Shown here: one piece after another, positions 45,497 through 54,726 of the stretch
Numbering within the stretch: position 1 is the stretch's first letter
Layout: the number at the start of each line of letters is the position of its first letter
Position numbers and translations under genes: made by a program
Source: Raineya sp.
GTDB lineage: Bacteria; Bacteroidota; Bacteroidia; Cytophagales; Thermonemataceae
Assembly: GCA_025454915.1 (NCBI GenBank)
Contig: JALONN010000002.1
Location: forward strand, 1 to 64,000
Length of the DNA stretch: 64,000 bases
Reading direction: 5' to 3'
The notes under the pieces: model-generated
What the model saw: only the letters and a program-made list of their open reading frames with translations
Told to the model about the DNA's origin: nothing
Databases searched by the model: none

Positions 45497-46009
45497 TTAT
45501 TTTGTTTTCTTGTATAAAGGTACTGTACTACAAGGTTCTCCGAACATCAGACTTTGAACATAAGGTTTGAGCAATCGAGTAATTTCTACATAAACATAGG
45601 TAGGAATAGGCATATCACTACAGCCTTTTATGACTATCCTTTTCCCTTCGTATTCAGTTATATTTATTTTTGACAGTTTTTTCTTAAATAATTCAATTTC
45701 AAGAGTTTCCAAATCACCAAAAACGAAGTAGTTTGCATAAGGTTCTAAATGAACAGCCAAAAGCATATATGCCCAAGTAGGAACGATGGCATCTGCTGAA
45801 CAAATAATAGCTATATTTTTATTTTTGTAAAGACTCCAGTCATGTTCTTTCAAGAACTGTCTAAAATCTTTTTCTTTTAAAATAAGTCCCTGAAAAAGAT
45901 TTTGAGCCAAATCGTAGATAATTCTTTCTCCTTTGGGATAAAAATCTTTTATATCCAGCGTAATCAGTCCACTTTGAGCTACTTTATTTACTATTTCTTC
46001 TGTTTCCAT
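45497..46009 (-). CDS. DUF2480 family protein
   Basis: This 170-aa cytosolic protein matches the DUF2480 family of Bacteroidota by its start (EEIVNKVAQSGLITLDIKDF), the CSADAIVPTWAYMLL block and KGCSDMPIPTYVYVEI. No function is known. The endonuclease-like gene upstream is separated from it by a terminator-like hairpin. Confidence 0.85.
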   Translation of the reverse strand: METEEIVNKVAQSGLITLDIKDFYPKGERIIYDLAQNLFQGLILKEKDFRQFLKEHDWSLYKNKNIAIICSADAIVPTWAYMLLAVHLEPYANYFVFGDLETLEIELFKKKLSKINITEYEGKRIVIKGCSDMPIPTYVYVEITRLLKPYVQSLMFGEPCSTVPLYKKTK

Positions 46010-46018
46010 ACAATAAAA

Positions 46019-46046
46019 AAATCTACAAGGTTTATCTTGTAGATTT
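46019..46046 (-). terminator. Rho-independent terminator of the endonuclease/phosphatase-fold gene
   Basis: An 11-bp stem AAATCTACAAG with complement and a 6-base loop is followed on the minus strand by seven T, just before the DUF2480 start. Confidence 0.85.
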
Positions 46047-46071
46047 CAACAAAAAAATAAATAACAAAGTT

Positions 46072-47118
46072 TTATTTATAACTTCCTAGTTGAATAAATA
46101 CAGGAAAATGATCGCTGTAACCTCCTAAATATTTTTTACCTGCAAATGTTCTTAAGGGTTGTCCTTTGTACTGAGCAGGCTCTTGTTGCATAAGCATTTC
46201 AGGCTTATGGATGGTTGCTGATTTTAAAACATAACGTAAAGAAGCTTTTTTATTTACTAAATTGGGAGAAAGTATAATTTGGTCTAATAGATTCCATTCT
46301 GTCGTTTTTTCTTTTCCGTTGTAATAAGCATGTGTACCTTTTCCTTCTGCTTTGAGTACACCCATAGTATTAAACATTTGTCCTTGTTTTAAACCATCAG
46401 AGTAAGGTTTGGCATTTAAAGTTTCTACAATACTTTTGTTGGTAGGTTCATCGTTCAAATCGCCCATCACAATAATATTAGCTTTGGAGCTTCTTTTCTG
46501 AATAGAATCTACTTTAGATTTTATTTCTGAAGCTACAAAAACTCTTTTATGTTCACTTTCTTTTAAGCCTCCACGTCTTGAAGGAAAATGAGCTACAAAA
46601 ACATGCAAAGTATCTTTATTTCCTAGAATCCCAGAAACTATTAGAAAATCTCTTGTTTTGTCTTTGGCTTCTGGGAATATGATTCTGCAAGATTTTTCTG
46701 CGAAAGGTTTAAATGCATCCTTTTTATATATCATCCCTACATCAATACCTCTCTCATCGGGAGAGTTATAATGAACAATACCATAATTTTTACTTTTTAG
46801 GGCAGGTTGAGCAATGAGATCCTCAATAACTCTTTTATTTTCTATTTCACAAAGTCCAAGAATATCAGGAGCTTGTGGTGAGCCTAAAGTACTAATAGCA
46901 GATGACATATTGACTAATTTTTTCTGATATTTTTCGTTATCCCACTTGTTTTCAGCAGTTGGAAGAAACTCAGAATCGTCAATAGCTGGATCATCTTCTG
47001 TATCAAAAAGGTTTTCAACATTATAAAATGCAATCGTATAGGTATTTTTAGGTTTTTTTTGAGCAAAAATAGTGCTTATACAAAAACAGAACACTAGGGT
47101 AGTGAATATGTGTTTCAT
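46072..47118 (-). CDS. Exported endonuclease/exonuclease/phosphatase-fold protein
   Basis: From the ATG at 47118 this is a 348-aa protein with a signal peptide (MKHIFTTLVFCFCISTIFAQ). Earlier starts in the frame would put extra residues before the signal peptide, so they are rejected. The catalytic fold motifs are FYNVENLFD, ILGLCEIENKRV, FVAHFPSRRGG, VMGDLNDEP and a C-terminal GYSDHFPVFIQL. The DNase I-like fold includes nucleases and phosphatases. An exported Bacteroidota member may scavenge nucleotides or act on polyphosphates, but the substrate cannot be told. A minus-strand -7 box lies upstream. Confidence 0.9.
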   Translation of the reverse strand: MKHIFTTLVFCFCISTIFAQKKPKNTYTIAFYNVENLFDTEDDPAIDDSEFLPTAENKWDNEKYQKKLVNMSSAISTLGSPQAPDILGLCEIENKRVIEDLIAQPALKSKNYGIVHYNSPDERGIDVGMIYKKDAFKPFAEKSCRIIFPEAKDKTRDFLIVSGILGNKDTLHVFVAHFPSRRGGLKESEHKRVFVASEIKSKVDSIQKRSSKANIIVMGDLNDEPTNKSIVETLNAKPYSDGLKQGQMFNTMGVLKAEGKGTHAYYNGKEKTTEWNLLDQIILSPNLVNKKASLRYVLKSATIHKPEMLMQQEPAQYKGQPLRTFAGKKYLGGYSDHFPVFIQLGSYK

Positions 47119-47188
47119 GGTTTGTTTTTTTAATGTACTTACTGTAAAAAGTATGGCAATTTTACATAAAAAGTATGAGTTTGGCAAA

Positions 47189-47196
47189 CAAAGGTA
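47189..47196 (-). promoter_or_regulatory. Candidate -7 box for the endonuclease/phosphatase-fold gene
   Basis: The minus strand reads TACCTTTG (TAnnTTTG), 71 bases upstream of the start at 47118 and back to back with the plus-strand box at 47237. Confidence 0.4.
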
Positions 47197-47236
47197 TTTA
47201 TAAAGCCGTAGAAGTTTTCATAAACAAAGTTTTTTG

Positions 47237-47244
47237 TATTTTTG
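47237..47244 (+). promoter_or_regulatory. Candidate -7 box for the serine hydrolase gene
   Basis: TATTTTTG (TAnnTTTG) is followed by GCGGGC, 38 bases before the ATG at 47283. Confidence 0.45.
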
Positions 47245-47282
47245 CGGGCTTGACAAAACCTTATTCTTACATCTAATACTCT

Positions 47283-48590
47283 ATGAAGTTTTATTTTTTG
47301 CTATTATTGATATTTATTTTTTGGTCATGTGAGCAATCCACTCAAAAATTTCCAGCCAAAGAAGCCATCACTATCACCAATATAGATGATACAGAAAATA
47401 TCAATTGGGATACTCTTCAGAAACTATCCTCCACATCTGAAACGGCTCTCTTAGATTCTATGGCTCAAGACTTTATTAAGCAGTGGGAAATTCAGGGTAT
47501 GACTTTGGGAGTTGTAAAAGATGGTAAGCTTGTCTATGCAAAAGGCTTTGGGTATGCCGAAAAAGAACGAAACTTAAAAGTACGCCCTCATCATCTTTTC
47601 AGGATAGCAAGTGCTTCTAAACTTGTAACAGCTATTGGTATTATGAAGCTTGTAGAAGAACGAAAACTTACTTTGGATAGTAAGGTTTTTGGAGAAACTG
47701 GCATTCTGAAAAAGTATAATCATTGGATTGAAGACCCTATTTTGCATAAAATTACCATAAGGCATTTGCTTACTCATACAGGAGGATGGCGTAATTATTT
47801 GCGTACAGACCCTATGTTTGTACCAGTACTTGTTGCTCAAGCTATGAAAGTGCCTTCTCCTATTAAATTTGAAGAAACAATTCATTTTATGCTTTCCCAA
47901 AAAGGACATTTTGAGCCTGGAGCATTTTACGATTACTCTAATTTTGGGTACTGTTTATTAGGCTCTGTAATTGAAGAAATCACAAAAATGTCTTATGAAG
48001 AATATATAAGAAAACAAGTTTTGACTCCTATTGGAGCTGAAAGAATGCGTATTGGCAAAAACAGATATAAAGAACGTTTTGCCCATGAAGTACGCTATTA
48101 TGAAGCTGAAGGTACGCCCAGAAATATTTCTATATACAACCCATCAGACTCTGCATCAAGAATCTATGAAGGCAACAATACAGAAGCATTAGGAGCTGCT
48201 GGAGGATGGATAGCCAGTTCTGTGGATATGCTCAGACTGGTATGTGCTATTGATGGTTTTGATACAAAACCAGATATTTTGAGTGATTCGAGTATTGAAG
48301 AAATGATACAATTCAATCCTAAAGATACCGTGAAACAAAAACAACATCCATTGGGTTGGAAACAAATAACGGCAGAAAAATGGTGGCGTACAGGAAACCT
48401 TTCCAGTACCAATATATCTCTTACTCGCCGAAATGACGGATATTCGTGGGTACTCATTACCAATACAGGTTCTTGGAGAGCGTCCTTCTTCCCCTATGAA
48501 ATGGAAGGTATGATGAGTCGGGCTATCCAGAAAGTTAAATTTCCAGACCACGATTTATTTGAAATTCTGGATCATTTACGAAAACCTTAA
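47283..48590 (+). CDS. Beta-lactamase-fold serine hydrolase, probable lipoprotein
   Basis: This 435-aa protein has a hydrophobic signal ending FWSC (a weak lipobox), so it is probably lipid-anchored. The active-site motifs of the class C beta-lactamase/D-alanyl-D-alanine carboxypeptidase fold are present: SxxK as SASK in FRIASASKLVTAIG (about 110-123) and YxN as YSN in YDYSNFGYCLLG. A WRTGN block stands where the KTG motif is expected. The family contains esterases and peptidases. True beta-lactam hydrolysis is not implied. Confidence 0.9.
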   Translation: MKFYFLLLLIFIFWSCEQSTQKFPAKEAITITNIDDTENINWDTLQKLSSTSETALLDSMAQDFIKQWEIQGMTLGVVKDGKLVYAKGFGYAEKERNLKVRPHHLFRIASASKLVTAIGIMKLVEERKLTLDSKVFGETGILKKYNHWIEDPILHKITIRHLLTHTGGWRNYLRTDPMFVPVLVAQAMKVPSPIKFEETIHFMLSQKGHFEPGAFYDYSNFGYCLLGSVIEEITKMSYEEYIRKQVLTPIGAERMRIGKNRYKERFAHEVRYYEAEGTPRNISIYNPSDSASRIYEGNNTEALGAAGGWIASSVDMLRLVCAIDGFDTKPDILSDSSIEEMIQFNPKDTVKQKQHPLGWKQITAEKWWRTGNLSSTNISLTRRNDGYSWVLITNTGSWRASFFPYEMEGMMSRAIQKVKFPDHDLFEILDHLRKP

Positions 48591-48656
48591 ACTTATAAAT
48601 TTTCTTGACTTTCTAGTTTTTTTTCTTTTGATTGAGTCCATAATAATCTTTTCTTT

Positions 48657-49355
48657 ATGATTGGAAATCAGAGGACTTTACTTTCAGCCTTCAAAGGGGT
48701 TGTAATTATTCAGGTATTTGCTTTCATCAATATTCTGCTTACCAAAGATATTCTATTGGTCATGAATATCTCTAAAGGGGTTGCAACATCCATTGCCGAA
48801 ACATTATTTCTTGTTTTTACCTCTTTTTATCTGGTGGGTATCTACAGAATGATTAAGATTTTCACCAAGAACCCGATGGTTTTAAACACCATTATCACCA
48901 CATTTGTTATTGCCTTTCTGATAGGTTCTGTAGTGGAAAACCCTTTTCTGTATATTGAAGTGGTTGGGAAAAAATATTATATCTTAACCATTCATGTCTG
49001 CTACTCCATTGGTACTATTCTGATTATTTACCATGCAATTTTAGAAATTTTCCAAGAGGAAATGAGTACAATTGAGCGTTTGTGGGGTTGTGCCTGTGTT
49101 TATTTTATGATTGCTTGGGCTTTTGGGGGTATTTTTGACATTGTATGTATTTTTGACCCACAGGCTTTGGGTTTTATGCATCAACTCAATTTATCCAGTT
49201 ATCTTGATTCTATTGCCTATAGTGTAAGCGTATTGGGCAATTTTAATCCGCTTTATACGAACACTAGTTCCCTCATTAGCCGTATTGCCGTCATCGAAGC
49301 TGTTTGGGCTCATTTGTTTGTGGTATTGGTTGTGGGAAGGTTGTTGGCTAAATAG
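48657..49355 (+). CDS. Multi-pass membrane protein resembling an ion channel without a selectivity filter
   Basis: This 232-aa protein has about six or seven membrane helices. The last third resembles the pore region of two-helix-type potassium channels. A SIAYSVSVLGNF stretch sits where a pore loop would be, followed by SRIAVIEAVWAHLFVVLVVGRLL, very like the inner helix of Ion_trans_2 proteins. The TVGYGD selectivity filter is missing. It may be a degenerate or altered channel, or an unrelated protein with a similar helix. It is followed 6 bases later by the CPBP-like gene. Confidence 0.6.
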   Translation: MIGNQRTLLSAFKGVVIIQVFAFINILLTKDILLVMNISKGVATSIAETLFLVFTSFYLVGIYRMIKIFTKNPMVLNTIITTFVIAFLIGSVVENPFLYIEVVGKKYYILTIHVCYSIGTILIIYHAILEIFQEEMSTIERLWGCACVYFMIAWAFGGIFDIVCIFDPQALGFMHQLNLSSYLDSIAYSVSVLGNFNPLYTNTSSLISRIAVIEAVWAHLFVVLVVGRLLAK

Positions 49356-49361
49356 TTAAAT

Positions 49362-50093
49362 ATGTATATTAAACATATTTTTCTCGTCTTAACATTATAT
49401 CTTATTTATTTCTTATTTTCATATAATGTTTTTGATGGATGGTATTATTCCAGTATAGGTTCTATTGCAATTTTAACAATAGGTTCATATATATGGGGGA
49501 CTAATTTTCTAAATACTTTAGGATTACTAAATGTAAGACTTTTATTATTTTCATTTTTAATATTTTTTCCAGCTACTAGTTTTGCCAATTTTTTAGGTTC
49601 ATATCTTGCTAAAACAAATACTATAGAGATTATAAGCAAAACACAATTGTTTAAGGCTTACTTTCATAATTTCTTTTACACATTTAATGAAGAAGTTTTA
49701 TTGGGTGCCATACCCATATATTGGCTTCAAAAGCATTTAAAATTACATCCTATTAATGCTACTTTTTTGCTTGCTTTTTATTTTGCAACCTTTCATGTAA
49801 TATTTTATCTTTCTTCTGATATTTCTCTTCATGAAATCACCTTTATATCTATTTTTACCTCAGGATTAGTTAGAAATATGATGATTATCCAGCAAAAAAG
49901 TATTTTAGGCTCTTGGATGATTCATTTTGTATGGGCTAATTTTTTATGGGGCAATTCTCATTTCCTTCAAGAATCAGAACTTACTGAAATACAAGCATTT
50001 GAAGTCTACTTGGGTAATTACATTTTTTTAATTTTAAATACTATTCTTTTTTTTATATTCTTTTATATTTATCAATTTAAAAAGCATCTTTAA
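49362..50093 (+). CDS. CPBP/Abi-like intramembrane protease homologue
   Basis: This 243-aa protein has about seven membrane helices. Motif 1 of the CPBP family appears as FNEEVLLGAIP: the two Glu are present but Gly replaces the usual Arg of EExxxR. Motif 2 appears as FATFH. Motif 3 is seen as HFVWAN. CPBP proteins cut prenylated or other membrane proteins, or serve in bacteriocin self-protection. The substitution leaves activity uncertain. It overlaps the end of the convergent histidine kinase gene by 17 bases and is 6 bases after the channel-like gene. Confidence 0.65.
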   Translation: MYIKHIFLVLTLYLIYFLFSYNVFDGWYYSSIGSIAILTIGSYIWGTNFLNTLGLLNVRLLLFSFLIFFPATSFANFLGSYLAKTNTIEIISKTQLFKAYFHNFFYTFNEEVLLGAIPIYWLQKHLKLHPINATFLLAFYFATFHVIFYLSSDISLHEITFISIFTSGLVRNMMIIQQKSILGSWMIHFVWANFLWGNSHFLQESELTEIQAFEVYLGNYIFLILNTILFFIFFYIYQFKKHL

Positions 50094-52458
50094 ACAAAAC
50101 AAACCTAAATGTAGAACCCACACCTTCATTACTTTCTGCCCATATTTTACCTTTATTTTTTTCTATCATTTCTTTACAAAGAAGCAGACCTAAACCTGTA
50201 CCTTTTTCACCAATTGTACCATGTGTCGTGATGTGTACTTCCTGTTTAAAAAGTTTTGAGAGTGTTTCTGAGCTCATACCAATTCCTGTATCTTGAATCG
50301 CTATTTCCCAAGAATCACTATTTTCTTTTGTGTGTACAGAGACCTCTCCTCCTTTTGATGTAAATTTCAGAGCGTTGCTAATAAGATTTCTAAATACCAG
50401 ATTTATCAGTTGTTCATCAGCCCAAACTTGTACTACTTCGGGTAGCTCATTTTTAAGGGTAATATTTTTATTTTTCGCAATTTCTTCCAAAAAGTTAAAG
50501 TTCTCTTTCACCAAAGCATTTATTTCAATTTTTTGGGGCCTGGCTTCAATGCCTTGCATCTGATTATTTGCCCAAACCAGCAAATTATTGAGTGTAAAAT
50601 GAACATGCTCTACACCACTTTTTAGTTTTCCCGAAAATAAGATAAATTCTTCTGGACTGATATTTCTGTTTTCTAAAAGACTTAAAAGTCCTTTGAGAGA
50701 GTTGAGGGGCGAACGCAAATCGTGTCCGATAATTGCAAACAATTTATCTTTGGTGGCATTTACCTGTGATAGTTTTGTGGCTTGTGTTTCTATTTCTTGT
50801 TTTTGAGCCAATAATTTCATGTTTGCTTTTATTTTTGCATGATTGTTACGATACAATACAAAAGCCAGCAAACCTAATATAGCCAAAATACCTAATACAG
50901 AGCCTAGTATCAATCTCTGATTTTTATTTTCTTCAGTTTGTATTTGTTTATCCATTTCCAAGAGTTTGATAGCCTGTTTTGTTTTTTGCAAGGCTATTTT
51001 CACCTCTATATCAGCCAGATGGTTGGCATTATCCCTATTCAATATACTATCTTTAAAGGCTAGATGTTTTTTTTGATATAGATAAGCATCCTCAAACTGA
51101 GAAAGGTCTCCATATAATTCAGAAATTAAAAGGCTCGATTTTATTTTTACAATACCCCAGTTGGCTTTCATAGCAAAATCATACGATTTCAGAGCATAAG
51201 TAAGACTTTCTTTTTCTTTTTTCATGCCTCTATGACACTCTGCTATATAAAGGTATATATAAGAGTTTAGTATCTGATTATTAACATCTTCCGAATATTT
51301 TAAGCTTCTGAACAAATACTCAAGAGCTTCTTTATATTTTTCTTGTTTTAAATATATCTGTCCTATTCCATCCAAGCTTTGGGCAAGCAGAAGTTTGTCT
51401 TTATCTTTTTCTGCTATCTGACTGGCTTTGAGGTGATAACTCATTGCTTCCTTTAATTTATTTTCTGAAATTAAACTAAAGCCTAAAGCATTATAAATCT
51501 CAGCAATATGTATCATACACTCTTTTGTATTGTTTTCAGCAATATCCTTTGTTTTTAGAAAATACTCTGTTGCTTTGGTGTGATAGTCTTGATTGCGATA
51601 CAGCAAACCAATATTAAATAAATCTAAAGATTCCAATACAAAGTCTTTATTATTAGTAGCTTCCACAGCCTTCAAAAAATATTCAATGCTTAAAGCATAA
51701 CGATTTTGCACTCTATAGTAGAAATGACCTATCAAGTGAAAACATATCCCTAAATCATCTGTATCTTTTATTGAGTTTTCTATTTCTGTAAGTTTCAAAC
51801 TGTATTCTAAAGCCTTTTGATTTTGATTTAGTTTTTCTAAAACCGTAATACCATTTAACAGAGCACTTATTGTTCCTTGCTGATTATTATTTTTTTTATA
51901 AAGTTCAAATGCTTGCTGTTGACAAATTAGAGCTTTATCGTATTGATTACGTTGAATATATAAATAGGTTAAGACTTTATATATTTCGGCTGATATTACT
52001 TTATTTTCAGAGTATGAAGGTAAACATTGCTCTAGAGAATCTATTGCTCTTTTTTTGTATTCTTGTGATGAAGAGTAGTTTCTGTATCCATCCCAAACTC
52101 TCTGAGCCTCTGAGAAAAGTTTCAGGTTTTGTAATATTTTAATAGCTTTCCAATGATAATAAAATCCTAATTCATTTTTTTGATGAAAGAATGATAAGTT
52201 TTGGTAATAAAAACTTTCTCCTTTTATATATTTAGTTTTTTTAGATAAAGCTATTAGCTTTTCATTTGTTTGAAGAGCTAGATGGAAGTACCCATTCAAA
52301 ATGTATTGTTGAGATAACAAATGGAATAATTGAATTTGTGTGGTATCTGCTTTTGTATTTTGCAATAATGTTTTGAGGCTATCTATTTTATATACTGATT
52401 GCCCTTGAGATTGAAAAGATAGTAATAATAAACATAGCAGTATTGTAGATATTTTCAT
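50077..52458 (-). CDS. TPR-containing sensor histidine kinase
   Basis: From the ATG at 52458 this is a 793-aa protein with a signal peptide (MKISTILLCLLLLSFQSQGQ); the longer frame start at 52512 is rejected. About ten TPR units fill residues 40-490, outside the membrane. A coiled linker, one membrane helix (LILGSVLGILAILGLLAFVLY) and a cytosolic HisKA domain follow, with the phospho-acceptor His in AIIGHDLRSPLNSL. The HATPase_c domain has NALKFTSKGG, DTGIGM and GEKGTGLGLLLC. No receiver domain or adjacent response regulator is present, so its partner is elsewhere. Confidence 0.93.
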   Translation of the reverse strand: MKISTILLCLLLLSFQSQGQSVYKIDSLKTLLQNTKADTTQIQLFHLLSQQYILNGYFHLALQTNEKLIALSKKTKYIKGESFYYQNLSFFHQKNELGFYYHWKAIKILQNLKLFSEAQRVWDGYRNYSSSQEYKKRAIDSLEQCLPSYSENKVISAEIYKVLTYLYIQRNQYDKALICQQQAFELYKKNNNQQGTISALLNGITVLEKLNQNQKALEYSLKLTEIENSIKDTDDLGICFHLIGHFYYRVQNRYALSIEYFLKAVEATNNKDFVLESLDLFNIGLLYRNQDYHTKATEYFLKTKDIAENNTKECMIHIAEIYNALGFSLISENKLKEAMSYHLKASQIAEKDKDKLLLAQSLDGIGQIYLKQEKYKEALEYLFRSLKYSEDVNNQILNSYIYLYIAECHRGMKKEKESLTYALKSYDFAMKANWGIVKIKSSLLISELYGDLSQFEDAYLYQKKHLAFKDSILNRDNANHLADIEVKIALQKTKQAIKLLEMDKQIQTEENKNQRLILGSVLGILAILGLLAFVLYRNNHAKIKANMKLLAQKQEIETQATKLSQVNATKDKLFAIIGHDLRSPLNSLKGLLSLLENRNISPEEFILFSGKLKSGVEHVHFTLNNLLVWANNQMQGIEARPQKIEINALVKENFNFLEEIAKNKNITLKNELPEVVQVWADEQLINLVFRNLISNALKFTSKGGEVSVHTKENSDSWEIAIQDTGIGMSSETLSKLFKQEVHITTHGTIGEKGTGLGLLLCKEMIEKNKGKIWAESNEGVGSTFRFVLFKDAF

Positions 52459-52497
52459 GTTCGATAGGCATAGTATTGATATAAACTTAACATAAAA

Positions 52498-52505
52498 CAA
52501 ATATA
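52498..52505 (-). promoter_or_regulatory. Candidate -7 box for the histidine kinase gene
   Basis: The minus strand reads TATATTTG (TAnnTTTG), 40 bases before the ATG at 52458. It supports the shorter start. No -33 box seen. Confidence 0.45.
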
Positions 52506-52656
52506 TTGCCAAATACAGCTATAAAAATTTGTAATTATTCACTCTCTATAAGGAAGCATTATAAAATTTTATTTTTATAAACCTTTACGAAAAAGTAGAT
52601 ATTGTGTATATTTAGGAGTTAGGTACAACTATAAAACAACTGACAAGAAATATCAC

Positions 52657-53583
52657 ATGGCAACATTTGGAGAAAGCATAAGAATATATCTATCGGATGG
52701 GACAGTAACTGGTATAAAATTTGGAGAAATAGTTAATAAGACCATTCAATCAATTTCTTGTCCAAGACTTAGAACCTCTGAATTGAACAACTATTCAGAA
52801 GCTAAAAAGCCTGGTGTTTATTTTCTTTTTGGTCAAGATGAAGAAACTGGTGATACAAAAGCATACATTGGTGAGGCAGAAAATGTTTACAACAGATTAC
52901 AAGACCATATTGCAAAAAAGGAATTCTGGAATGAGGTTATCTTCTTCGTAAGTAAAGACGAAAATCTAACTAAAGGACATGTAAGATATTTAGAAAGTCG
53001 TTTGGTTGAAATTGCAAACTCTACAGGTCGTTACAAAATAGAAAATGGCACCCAACCTCAATTATCACCCTTGCCGCGACCAGACATAGCTGCAATGGAA
53101 GAGTTTTTAAATTACATAAAACTTCTTATAGGTGTATTAGGACATAAATTCCTTGAAGATGTTACTACGATAACAAAGAAAATTTCCATTGAAAATATTC
53201 CACTTACTGGTGCAACACCAGACAGTCAGGTAGTACTAATGACTAGTTCGTTGGAATTGTTTTTAAATGTAAATGGTTTGAAAGCAAAAGCTATGCAGAC
53301 AGACGAAGGAATTGTTGTGTTAGAAGGCTCTGAAGCTGTTAAAGATCTTAAACCAAGTATGCCTAACGGCTATAAAGAACTTAGAGACAAATTAATAAAT
53401 AATGGAACTTTGGTTTTAGAAGGCGACAAATACATATTTAAAAAGAATGCCATTTTTGACACTGCTTCACCTGCTGCTTCAGTAATAGTTGGTTCAAGTA
53501 TTTCAGGACCTCAAAATTGGAAAAATAAAAATGGAAAGACATTAAAAGCTATTGAAGAAGAACGACTACAAATACAAGAATAA
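52657..53583 (+). CDS. GIY-YIG nuclease-domain protein with DUF4357
   Basis: This 308-aa protein has a GIY-YIG catalytic domain at about 50-140. It shows GVY (53-55), YIG (70-72), Arg80 in NRLQDH and the metal-binding Glu113 in RYLESRL. A DUF4357 domain of about 60 residues follows near the C-terminus (about 240-300). GIY-YIG enzymes cut DNA. This type with DUF4357 is often found alone and its target is unknown, with anti-phage or mobile roles being guesses. It is an isolated gene, divergent from the histidine kinase. The 90 bases after it are richer in G+C than usual for the window, a possible trace of transfer. Confidence 0.85.
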   Translation: MATFGESIRIYLSDGTVTGIKFGEIVNKTIQSISCPRLRTSELNNYSEAKKPGVYFLFGQDEETGDTKAYIGEAENVYNRLQDHIAKKEFWNEVIFFVSKDENLTKGHVRYLESRLVEIANSTGRYKIENGTQPQLSPLPRPDIAAMEEFLNYIKLLIGVLGHKFLEDVTTITKKISIENIPLTGATPDSQVVLMTSSLELFLNVNGLKAKAMQTDEGIVVLEGSEAVKDLKPSMPNGYKELRDKLINNGTLVLEGDKYIFKKNAIFDTASPAASVIVGSSISGPQNWKNKNGKTLKAIEEERLQIQE

Positions 53584-53672
53584 CTGCTAATAATGCAGAT
53601 TTTGCGTCAGGCGGATTGATGTACAAAATTCAAACTTTGTGCTCCGAAATCCACTTCGCAAAGCCCTGTCCT

Positions 53673-54644
53673 TTAGCAATTAAAATTCTCATTAAATCCC
53701 CTTTCAAATTCCTCTATTACTTTTACAATGGCTTCTTCTGTTTGGTGTCTTCGGGAGAAGTGAATAGGAATCGCTTTTTTCACTTGGGCTTTTTGAGCTA
53801 CCTGCCCCGAAAGTAAAGCTGTACTATGATAATTTTTTTCGGCAAGTTCTAACTCTTCATGCAAATAATAAGCTTCTATATACAATTCATCAGCTTCTTT
53901 ACATAGGTTTATAATTTTTTGATGGTTTTCTTCAGAAGCCAGATGATCCATCACAAAGGCTATTTTTGAGCCTTTTTTCTCTTCTAAATACACAAATAAA
54001 TCTTGAGCTTTATGCAAATTTCCTTCTATGAGTATCTCTTTTTCAGGATTTTGCTCTACAAAAGCCTGCTTTAAAGCTTTGATCCACTCTCCCTGTTTAA
54101 AAGGCAAATCTTTCTGAATACTGATTTTTGAGTGTTCTGTAAAACAATAAGCAATACAAGGTGTTCTATGATTTAGAATAGCATATTCTACACTAAAAAC
54201 CTCATTTTCGTACAGATACTGTTCATGTAAAATACCTTTATGCTCTAACTCCCATTTAGGTGTATGAAGCATATACACATCTATTTGGTTTTCAGATATT
54301 TCTCTTACTTCGTAATGCAAAGCCTCAGCAGCTTGTTCTTCAGAGAGCAAAATATTCCAATTATAGCCTAAAATTTTAGATTGTACATTTTTGGCAATGC
54401 CTTTGGGTCCACAAATGGTTACTTTTCTGTTTACCTGCAACTGATGTCTGAGAATAGTATCAAAATTAAAAAAATGGTCTATATGCGTATGACTAATAAA
54501 AATTGCTTGAATGTTTATTATATCACTGATAGTCAAATCAGAAGCTTGCCCACAATCGCATAAATAAGTGAAAGAGTGATTGGGTATATTGAGTTGTAAA
54601 CAAACATCTTCTTTCAATTTACTTTTTAAAACTGCCTGAATCAT
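53673..54644 (-). CDS. Metallo-beta-lactamase-fold hydrolase (RNase Z-like)
   Basis: From the ATG at 54644 this is a 323-aa protein. The frame start at 54671 lies inside a -7 promoter box and is rejected. It has the metal-binding motif HTHIDH (within AIFISHTHIDHFFNF) and a second His region (ILNHRTP). It is cytosolic (no signal). The layout resembles RNase Z, which trims tRNA 3' ends, but the sequence is diverged and RNase Z identity is not certain. It is convergent with the GIY-YIG gene. Confidence 0.75.
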   Translation of the reverse strand: MIQAVLKSKLKEDVCLQLNIPNHSFTYLCDCGQASDLTISDIINIQAIFISHTHIDHFFNFDTILRHQLQVNRKVTICGPKGIAKNVQSKILGYNWNILLSEEQAAEALHYEVREISENQIDVYMLHTPKWELEHKGILHEQYLYENEVFSVEYAILNHRTPCIAYCFTEHSKISIQKDLPFKQGEWIKALKQAFVEQNPEKEILIEGNLHKAQDLFVYLEEKKGSKIAFVMDHLASEENHQKIINLCKEADELYIEAYYLHEELELAEKNYHSTALLSGQVAQKAQVKKAIPIHFSRRHQTEEAIVKVIEEFERGFNENFNC

Positions 54645-54668
54645 AGTTATATATGTTTGAGAAAAGTA

Positions 54669-54676
54669 CAAATTTA
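54669..54676 (-). promoter_or_regulatory. Candidate -7 box for the metallo-hydrolase gene
   Basis: The minus strand reads TAAATTTG (TAnnTTTG), 24 bases before the ATG at 54644. Confidence 0.45.
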
Positions 54677-54697
54677 CACAAAACCATACAAATAAAA

Positions 54698-54721
54698 AAA
54701 CACGAGAAGCTTCTCGTGTTT
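54698..54721 (-). terminator. Rho-independent terminator of the efflux operon
   Basis: A perfect 24-base palindrome centred on AGCT (stem AAACACGAGA) lies just after the stop of the RND gene. On the minus strand it is followed by further T. Confidence 0.88.
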
Positions 54722-54726
54722 TAAGT

